Shown: positions 40,669 through 45,826 of the stretch, piece by piece
Numbering within the stretch: the stretch's first letter is position 1
Layout of the letters: every line of letters begins with the position of its first letter
Program-made: the position numbers and the translations under genes
DNA from: Streptomyces sp. CC53
Lineage (GTDB): Bacteria; Actinomycetota; Actinomycetes; Streptomycetales; Streptomycetaceae
Reading direction: 5' to 3'
DNA length: 45,826 bases
NCBI RefSeq assembly: GCF_001865245.1
Contig: NZ_MKXB01000072.1
Location: forward strand, 3,987 to 49,812
The notes under the pieces: generated by a model
Told to the model about the DNA's origin: nothing
The model's input: only the letters and a program-made list of their open reading frames with translations
Database searches by the model: none

Positions 40669-40827
40669 GCCGCCCAGTGTAATCGTCAGTCCGACGCGAT
40701 GTCCCTGGGGGAGGCGGGGAGCCGCCCCCGCCCCGCCCGGCCACCGGGAAGGGCGCCCGGGGACCAGGCGGCCCGCTGCCCCCGGGGCGGGGCCGGCCCG
40801 GTCCGCGCGGGGGAGCCGTGCGGCCGC

Positions 40828-42030
40828 TCAGGTGCCGGGGCCCGTCCAGACGGTCTCCCCGTACACCGAGACGGCGGGGATGACCGCCACCTCCAGGGAC
40901 CCCGCGGTCTCGGCCGGCACGGTGAAGGAGAACGTGCCGTCGACCCGCTCCCCGGGCGCCAGCTGCTCCTTGGCCATCAGGTGCAGGCCCGTGTCCTCGT
41001 AGTTCCCCGCGTGCTCCGCTTCGGTCCCGTCGGCGTCCTTGAGGAGGGGCAGCGCGTGCCGGATGTCCGCCGGCTCCGTGCCCCCGTTGGCGAGGCTGAG
41101 CTTCACGCGCAGGGTGACGGCGCCCTCGGGGACGGAGTCGGCCATGTGCGCGGGCGGTGTGTACCGCTCCGGCTTGCCGACCGTGACCTTGAGGCCGTCC
41201 GCGTACGTGTGGGTACGCCCCCAGGCGAGGGGTTCCGTGCTGCCGGGGTGGTCGCTGCCGTAGTCGTCCGGCACCTCGTCGTCCGGTCCGTCTTCCACGC
41301 TGCCGCCCGGGACCGCCGGTGCGGAGGGCGACGGGCCGTGCTCGGCGAACTCGTCCAGCTCTCCCTGCGCGTGTGCGATGACGAACCCCACGAAGACGGC
41401 CCACACGATCACGGCGACGATCGCCAGGGCGCCGAGGACCACACCGGCGAGCGCCATGCCCTGGTTGGTGGCTTCCCCGCGGCGGGCCCGCGCCCGCCCC
41501 AGCAGGCCGAACACCAGCGCCAGCACCCCCAGCACACCGCCGAGCACGAACGCGACGGGAATCGCTCCGAACACCAGGCCCACGATGCCCAGCACCAGAG
41601 CGGCGGTGCCGAACCCGTTGCGGGGCGCCGCGTACGGAGGCGGGAACGGCATGCCGTAGGGACCGGGTGCGCCGGGCACGCCCGGCGCACCGGCCCACGG
41701 CGGCGCGGTCGGCGCACCGAAGCCGGCCCCGGGCCCGCCCGGGGCCCGGGGCCCCTCCGGCTGCTTCTGCACGTGCGGCCGGCCGTGCTCGTCGGCGGGC
41801 CCCTGCGGGTCCGCCGGTCCGTGCACTCCCGGCTGCGCCGGTTCCTCCGACTGCTCCTGCACGTGCGGCCGGCCGTGCTCGTCGGCGGGCCCCTGCGGGT
41901 CCGCCGGTGCCTGGCCGCCGGGCCCGGCCGGTCCACCCGGCCGCTCCTGCTCCCCGGTCGCCGTGGTCTTCGGCGACGGCGGTGTCCACCCCGGCCGGAA
42001 CGGGTCGTCGTCCCATTCGGACGTGCTCAT
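40828..42030 (-). CDS. DUF4190/DUF4352 membrane protein with Pro/Gly-rich repeat
   Basis: 400 residues, ATG at 42030. A disordered, proline- and glycine-rich N-terminus (1-135) contains two 30-residue repeats (PADPQGPADEHGRPHVQEQS and a near copy). Two membrane helices of the DUF4190 type follow (ALVLGIVGLVFGAIPVAFVL; GMALAGVVLGALAIVAVIVW). An acidic Ser/Pro linker leads to an extracytoplasmic DUF4352-like immunoglobulin-type domain (LKVTVGKPERYTPPAHMADS, VTLRVKLSLANGGTEPADIR, EQLAPGERVDGTFSFTVPAE). Probably a surface-exposed anchored protein of unknown role. Its ribosome site lies inside the hairpin at 42030-42080. Confidence 0.85.
   Translation of the reverse strand: MSTSEWDDDPFRPGWTPPSPKTTATGEQERPGGPAGPGGQAPADPQGPADEHGRPHVQEQSEEPAQPGVHGPADPQGPADEHGRPHVQKQPEGPRAPGGPGAGFGAPTAPPWAGAPGVPGAPGPYGMPFPPPYAAPRNGFGTAALVLGIVGLVFGAIPVAFVLGGVLGVLALVFGLLGRARARRGEATNQGMALAGVVLGALAIVAVIVWAVFVGFVIAHAQGELDEFAEHGPSPSAPAVPGGSVEDGPDDEVPDDYGSDHPGSTEPLAWGRTHTYADGLKVTVGKPERYTPPAHMADSVPEGAVTLRVKLSLANGGTEPADIRHALPLLKDADGTEAEHAGNYEDTGLHLMAKEQLAPGERVDGTFSFTVPAETAGSLEVAVIPAVSVYGETVWTGPGT
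41767..41908. repeat. Tandem 90-bp duplication in the DUF4190 gene
   Basis: A 52-bp unit (41767-41818, starting CTGCACGTGCGGCCGGCCGT) recurs exactly at 41857-41908, a period of 90 bp, giving an in-frame repeat of 30 residues in the disordered N-terminal region. Confidence 0.85.
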
Positions 42031-42080
42031 GCGGGTCCTCCCCCGAGTGAAAGGATCACCCTAACGCGGGAGGACCCGCA
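42030..42080 (-). promoter_or_regulatory. Hairpin enclosing the ribosome site and start codon of the DUF4190 gene
   Basis: A 13-bp perfect inverted repeat, TGCGGGTCCTCCC (42030-42042) and GGGAGGACCCGCA (42068-42080), lies between the multicopper oxidase stop and the DUF4190 gene on the same strand. The arm nearer the gene contains GGGAGGA, the only ribosome site, and the first base of the ATG. In RNA entering from upstream it can end the oxidase transcript or hide the next start. Confidence 0.6.
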
Positions 42081-42084
42081 CCGT

Positions 42085-43743
42085 TCAGGTGCCGTCGGAG
42101 GCCGGTCGGCGCCGGTAGCCGAGCACCGTCATCATCCCGGCCTCCGCGTGGTAGACGTTGTGGCAGTGCAGCATCCACAGCCCCGGGTTGTCCGCGTCGA
42201 AGTCCACGGCGAGCGACGCTCCGGGCAGGATCACCGCCGTGTCCTTGCGGGGCCCGCCCGCCGTGCCGGCCAGCGCGAAGGTGTGGCCGTGCAGATGCAG
42301 CGGATGCCACATCGCCGTCGTGTTCGTGAACACCAGCCGGACCCGCTCACCCTCCTGCACCGGATGCCGCCGGTCCGCGCGGTACGGCTCGCCGTCGAAC
42401 GCCCAGTCGTACGCCGCCATGCCGCCGGTGAGACGGATCCTGATCGTCCGGTCGGGTTTCTGCGGCGGCAGGGCCACGGACGGGTCCGCCGCGAGCCGGT
42501 CCGCGGTCAGCACCGGTCCGCGGGTGAGCTCGGCGGGCCGCACGGAGGCACCCGGCGCCGCACCGGCACCCGTGCGCAGCACGGCGAGAGCGGCCGCCCC
42601 CTTCCCCTCGGCTGCGGCGACCAGCGGGAACACCCCGTCGCCCGCGGTCACCAGCACGTCGTACCGCTCGCCCATGCCGACCAGCAGCGCGCCGGCCTCG
42701 ACGTGCCGCACGGGGAAGCCGTCCGTGTGCGTCACCGTCATGCGGTGCCCGCCGAGCGCGACCCGGAACGCGGTGTCGCCGCCCGCGTTGACGATCCGCA
42801 GCCGGATCCGGTCGCCCGGTGCCGCGCGGAACTCCGAAGGCGCCTCCGGCGTGCGCCCGTTGACCAGGTAGTACGGGTAGGCCACGTCCCCGGCGTCGCC
42901 GCCCAGGAGCTCACTGGACGCGCCCATCGCCATCCGCGACGGCCCCGACGCCCCCGAGGGCACGGCCGGCGCAGGGGAAGACGGCGGGGCGCCCGCCCCC
43001 GCGTCCCCGTGCCCGCCGCCGTGCCCCCCGTGCCCGCCGTGGCCGTCCCCGTGCCCGCCGCCCATGCCCCGGCGGAGCTCCGCGAGCACGGCGTCGGGCG
43101 TCGACCCGTCGACACCGTCCAGCCAGTCGTCGAGGACCACCACCCACTCCCGGTCGTACGCCAGGGGCTCCTTCGGGTCCTCCACGACCAGCGGGGCGTA
43201 CAGCCCCCGGTCCAGCTGGGCGCCCGAGTGGGGGTGGAACCAGTACGTGCCCGGATGCGGCACGGTGAAGCGGTACGGGAACTCCGCGCCGGGCGCCACG
43301 TCCCGCTGCGTCAGGCCCGGCACCCCGTCCATGTCGTTGCGCAGCGCCAGCCCGTGCCAGTGCAGCGACGTGGCCTCCGGCAGGTGGTTGGCGAGGGTCA
43401 GCGCCAGGGTGTCGCCCGCGGTGACCCGCACCTCCCCGCCGGGCAGCTCGTCGCCGTACGCCCACGACCTGACGGTCCGGCCGGCACCGAGGTCCAGGGT
43501 CGTGGCCGTCGCGGTGAGCCGGACGGTGCGGACGGGGCCGGAGCCGCGCGCCGCCTCGGCGGCCCGGACCTCCGGACCGTCCGGCGCGACGAAGCCTTCG
43601 GGGGCCCGCCCGGACCCGGCGGATCCGGGGCCGGAACGGCCCGGTTCGGATCCCGTGCAGGCGGTGAGCGCCGCCGGGCCGGCGGCGGCGAGCCCGGCGC
43701 CCAGCAGGGAGCGCCGGGATGTGTGCATGCGGAACGTGCGCAT
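42085..43743 (-). CDS. Multicopper oxidase, Tat-exported, copper-resistance type
   Basis: 552 residues, ATG at 43743. The N-terminus has a twin-arginine signal (TSRRSLLGAG) and a lipobox (LTAC at 26-29), so it is probably a lipoprotein outside the cell. Three cupredoxin domains carry the copper motifs SLHWHGLALRND, GTYWFHPHSGAQLDRG, MWHPLHLHGHTFALAG and WMLHCHNVYHAEAGMMTVLG (type 1, 2 and 3 sites; the Met is the axial type 1 ligand). A Gly/His-rich insert (GGHGDGHGGHGGHGGGHGDA) between domains may bind extra copper. Such enzymes (CueO/CopA-like) oxidise Cu(I). It follows the DUF6153 gene, 90 bp away, downstream of a CsoR-like site. Confidence 0.93.
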   Translation of the reverse strand: MRTFRMHTSRRSLLGAGLAAAGPAALTACTGSEPGRSGPGSAGSGRAPEGFVAPDGPEVRAAEAARGSGPVRTVRLTATATTLDLGAGRTVRSWAYGDELPGGEVRVTAGDTLALTLANHLPEATSLHWHGLALRNDMDGVPGLTQRDVAPGAEFPYRFTVPHPGTYWFHPHSGAQLDRGLYAPLVVEDPKEPLAYDREWVVVLDDWLDGVDGSTPDAVLAELRRGMGGGHGDGHGGHGGHGGGHGDAGAGAPPSSPAPAVPSGASGPSRMAMGASSELLGGDAGDVAYPYYLVNGRTPEAPSEFRAAPGDRIRLRIVNAGGDTAFRVALGGHRMTVTHTDGFPVRHVEAGALLVGMGERYDVLVTAGDGVFPLVAAAEGKGAAALAVLRTGAGAAPGASVRPAELTRGPVLTADRLAADPSVALPPQKPDRTIRIRLTGGMAAYDWAFDGEPYRADRRHPVQEGERVRLVFTNTTAMWHPLHLHGHTFALAGTAGGPRKDTAVILPGASLAVDFDADNPGLWMLHCHNVYHAEAGMMTVLGYRRRPASDGT

Positions 43744-43808
43744 GGGTGTCGTGCACCTCGTGTCGGTGTCAGGTGTTCGGTGTGAAGGGAGAGGACGTGC
43801 GTGAGCGC

Positions 43809-43831
43809 CGCACGGGCGGCGCGCCCGTGCG
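43809..43831 (-). terminator. Hairpin between DUF6153 and oxidase genes
   Basis: A 9-bp stem CGCACGGGC (43809-43817) and GCCCGTGCG (43823-43831) with a 5-base loop, 2 bp past the DUF6153 stop. It could be a partial terminator or processing site that lowers expression of the oxidase relative to the first gene. Confidence 0.5.
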
Positions 43832-43833
43832 TC

Positions 43834-44259
43834 CTAGATCCGCAGCACCGAAAGCTCCGCGAGGGCCACCCGCAGTGGTGGCGGCCGCCGGTGCGGCCGC
43901 TGCGCCCGCCCGCGGCCGCCGAGCCGCGTCGACCACGCGCCGTACGGCGACGACCGCCGCCTCAGCCGGCGCAGCGCGAGTCCGCCCAGGAGGCCGGCTC
44001 CGGCCGAGCCCAGCAGGAAGAGGCACGCCGTCGTGGGATCCATCCCGGCCCCGGGCACGTCTTCAGGGACGTGCTGTGCCGGTGCGTCGTGCGCCGGGGC
44101 ACCGTGCGAGGACGCCACAGCCGAGTGCGCACCCGCATGCTCCGGAGGATGGCCCCACGTGTGCATCGTGACGAAGCCGAGCAGCAGGGCGGCGAGCAGC
44201 AGCAGCCGCCCGTACCGCGCGGCTCCCTGCGCGCTCCGCCTGACCGCCCTGACCGCCAT
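43834..44259 (-). CDS. DUF6153 family membrane protein
   Basis: 141 residues, ATG at 44259. Residues 17-34 form a membrane helix or signal anchor (YGRLLLLAALLLGFVTMHTW). Then comes a His-rich extracytoplasmic loop (HTWGHPPEHAGAHSAVASSH, GAPAHDAPAQHVPED), a second helix (TACLFLLGSAGAGLLGGLAL) and a basic cytoplasmic tail. This His-rich, two-helix layout is typical of DUF6153. With the multicopper oxidase downstream and the palindrome upstream, a role in copper binding or delivery outside the membrane is likely; this is inferred from context. Confidence 0.8.
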   Translation of the reverse strand: MAVRAVRRSAQGAARYGRLLLLAALLLGFVTMHTWGHPPEHAGAHSAVASSHGAPAHDAPAQHVPEDVPGAGMDPTTACLFLLGSAGAGLLGGLALRRLRRRSSPYGAWSTRLGGRGRAQRPHRRPPPLRVALAELSVLRI

Positions 44260-44270
44260 ACGCCGCAGCC

Positions 44271-44285
44271 TACCCCCGTGGGGTA
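44271..44285. promoter_or_regulatory. CsoR-like copper operator
   Basis: TACCCCCGTGGGGTA is a perfect palindrome (TACCCC, three bases, GGGGTA), like the GC-rich TACCC/GGGTA sites bound by the copper repressor CsoR in Streptomyces. It lies 12 bp upstream of the DUF6153 ATG and 42 bp upstream of the divergent 44327 gene. Confidence 0.65.
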
Positions 44286-44326
44286 CCCGCCTTGCGGTGG
44301 CCGGGCCGCGCGCCGATCATGGGCCC

Positions 44327-45507
44327 ATGACACCGCCGCCCCGCGGCCGGGGCACCGCGCGGTGGCCCCTCGCCGTCCTCCTCGCCCTGGGCGCGGTCAC
44401 GTACAGCGCGTGGCTCCTCGAAACCGTCCTCGGCACCGGACTCGACCCCGTCCAGTCGTACGTCAGCGAACTCGCCGCCACCGACCAGCGCCTCGGGGTG
44501 CTCTTCCGCACCACCGACCTCGTGTCCGGACTGCTGGTGCTCACCGCCGCGCTCGGGGCGCTTGCCCGGTCGGAGCGGCGCCCGCTGACGGTCGCGGGCT
44601 GGGCGGCGCTGGCGCTGTTCGGAGCCGCCACCGCCGCCGACTCGCGGCTGCCGCTCAGCTGCACCCCCACCGCCGACGCGGCCTGCGCGGCTCGCGAGGA
44701 CAGCGGGGACGTGCCGTCACCCACCTCGCGCACGCCGTCAGCTCCAGCCTCGCGATGGCCGGTGCCCTCGCGGGCCTCGCCGCCCTCACCCTCGCCGCGC
44801 GACGCTACGGCCGCTGGCCGGCGGTGGCCCGCACGGGCAGCGCGCTGGCCGTGGCGGCGGCCGCCGCCACGGTGTGGACGCTGGCCGGGGTCGCCGCGTT
44901 CGAGGCGGAGCGCGGCCACTGGGGCCTGGGCGCCGGACAGCGCCTCCAGGTGCTGCTGGTCGCCGCGTGGCTGCTGGTCCTGGCCTGGGCCGTGACGAGG
45001 GAGACCCCGCAGGACCCGACGGGGCGACCGGCGCCGGGCGCGGCAGGGAAACCGCCGGCACCGGAGGCACCGGGAGCGGCAGCGGAGCACGAAGCGCCCC
45101 GGCCGGTCGGAGCGTCGGGGACGGCGGGAGCGCCGGGGGCGGCGGAGGCGCCGGGGACGGCGGAAGCCACCGCGGCCGTCGAGCCGCCCGCCCCCGCCCA
45201 GGCCCGCGAACCCGCCGGGCACTCCGCTGCCGCCGGGCCGTCCGCCTCCTCCGCCGGGCCGTCCGCCTCCGTGTCCGCCGGGGGAATCGCGCCCGTATCC
45301 GCCCGGAGGCCGACGGCGGCCGAGGCGAAGGGCGCGCCGGGAACCGCGGAAGCCCCCGTCTCCGCCGGGCCGCCGGTATCCGGGGCCGCCGAGCCCGCCG
45401 GGACGCCCCCCGAGGGGCTCGCTGGGCCGCCCGCGCCTGCCTCCTCCCAGCCCCCCGAGGCGCCCTCCTCCGCCTGCCCCCCGGGGCCGGGGCGGGGACG
45501 GCCGTGA
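44327..45507 (+). pseudogene. DUF998 family membrane protein, frameshifted
   Basis: From the ATG at 44327 the frame gives WPLAVLLALGAVTYSAWLLE, DPVQSYVSELAATDQRLGVL and TAADSRLPLSCTPTADAACA, as in DUF998 membrane proteins. Near 44718 it leaves the coding frame. The continuation (THLAHAVSSSLAMAGALAGL, then helices through LLVAAWLLVLAWAVTRETPQ) is one base over; an extra G at CCGTCAC would join them. A 165-residue Ala/Pro/Gly-rich tail then runs to 45507. Six or so membrane helices in all. Either a recent mutation or a sequencing indel. Its stop overlaps the next GTG. Confidence 0.7.
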
Positions 45508-45826
45508 CGCGCTGGCGAGGCTTCCTGCGGGTCGACGGCGTCGCCCACCACGTCGTGGTCGAAGGCGCCGGGCCCGTCTGCGTGCTGAGCGCCGGGCTGG
45601 CGATGAGCTGGTTCGACTGGGACCCGGTCGTGCCCCTCCTCGCCCCCCACCGGACCGTCGTCCGCTTCGACCGGCCCGGCCACGGCCTGAGCGCCCCCGC
45701 CCGCACCGCCCCGACCGCCGCCGGAGAGGCCCACCGGATCGCCGGCGTCCTCGACGCCCTGCGCCTCACCGGCGCCCCGGTCACCGTGGTCGGCCACTCC
45801 CTCGCGGGCCTCCACGCGGAGGCGTT
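45504..45826 (+). CDS. Alpha/beta hydrolase, 5' part
   Basis: About 107 residues before the window ends, from a GTG overlapping the preceding stop (GTGA). The start of an alpha/beta hydrolase is clear: FLRVDGVAHHVVVEGAGPVC, the oxyanion region VLSAGLAMSWFDWDPVVPLL, VVRFDRPGHGLSAPARTAPT, and the nucleophile elbow VTVVGHSLAGLHAEA (GHSLAG). The acid and His of the triad lie beyond the edge, as does any lid domain. The substrate cannot be told. Confidence 0.9.
   Translation, partial: MTRWRGFLRVDGVAHHVVVEGAGPVCVLSAGLAMSWFDWDPVVPLLAPHRTVVRFDRPGHGLSAPARTAPTAAGEAHRIAGVLDALRLTGAPVTVVGHSLAGLHAEA

Noticed and set aside
39388..43785. A 1465-codon open frame on the plus strand opposite nadE, the DUF4190 gene and the oxidase
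   Set aside because: It is antisense to three well-supported genes, is rich in Arg, His, Gln and Val with no recognisable domain, and exists because of GC-biased codon use.
1..45826. tRNA genes as integration targets or islands
   Set aside because: No tRNA cloverleaf with a GTTCGA-type T loop could be found by eye; the only structured RNA gene recognised is rnpB.

Overview
The window is high-GC actinobacterial DNA and almost certainly a Streptomyces chromosome. Evidence: an actinobacterial type A RNase P RNA, GTG starts, GTGA/ATGA stop-start overlaps, and families typical of the genus (DUF397, DUF5753 XRE regulators, DUF6879, DUF6087, DUF6153, whiJ-like modules). Gene boundaries were read by eye from translations; no database search was run.

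Left edge (1-1376): the 5' end of a membrane-protein gene overlaps a MerR regulator that appears to be transcribed leaderless from a MerR-type promoter. This is divergent from rnpB.

Accessory region (about 1353-15580): the last 24 bases of rnpB, with a few flanking bases, form a 27-bp core that recurs at 1353, 8117, 15153 and, with four mismatches, at 15554. The first two copies extend to near-identical 168-bp repeats. I read this as two tandem integrative elements (A, 1353-8116; B, 8117-15152) plus a 0.4-kb remnant of a third, all at the 3' end of rnpB. Element A carries a minus-strand operon (DUF397, a 168-aa unknown, a JmjC/cupin oxygenase), a two-gene operon with a tiny membrane protein, and a whiJ/abaA-like module (133-aa protein, DUF6879, XRE-DUF5753, DUF397). 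Element B carries the wreck of a graspetide-type RiPP cluster (methyltransferase intact, ATP-grasp maturase truncated, DUF6087), a HEPN-like gene split by insertion sequences, and a Fic module whose antitoxin fuses a DNA-binding domain to a VbhA-like Fic inhibitor. No integrase is visible in either element.

Chromosomal backbone (15800-45826): class I methyltransferase, MazG-like protein, NTF2-like protein, SDR, Tat-exported PhoD, Bcr/CflA exporter coupled to an Rsm22-type methyltransferase, DDAH-like hydrolase, primase/polymerase-domain protein, lipoprotein, PhzF, heme oxygenase with an iron box, map, EntS-like MFS, F420-dependent NADP reductase (npdG), M50 protease, panB, DHA2 exporter, EEP phosphatase, nadE, DUF4190/DUF4352 protein, and a probable copper locus (DUF6153 plus multicopper oxidase) headed by a CsoR-like palindrome. 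The window ends in an alpha/beta hydrolase gene.

Several genes carry single-base frameshifts (near 7.5, 11.0, 13.8, 23.7-24.1 and 44.7 kb). They may be true pseudogenes or sequencing indels, and they are marked as such.
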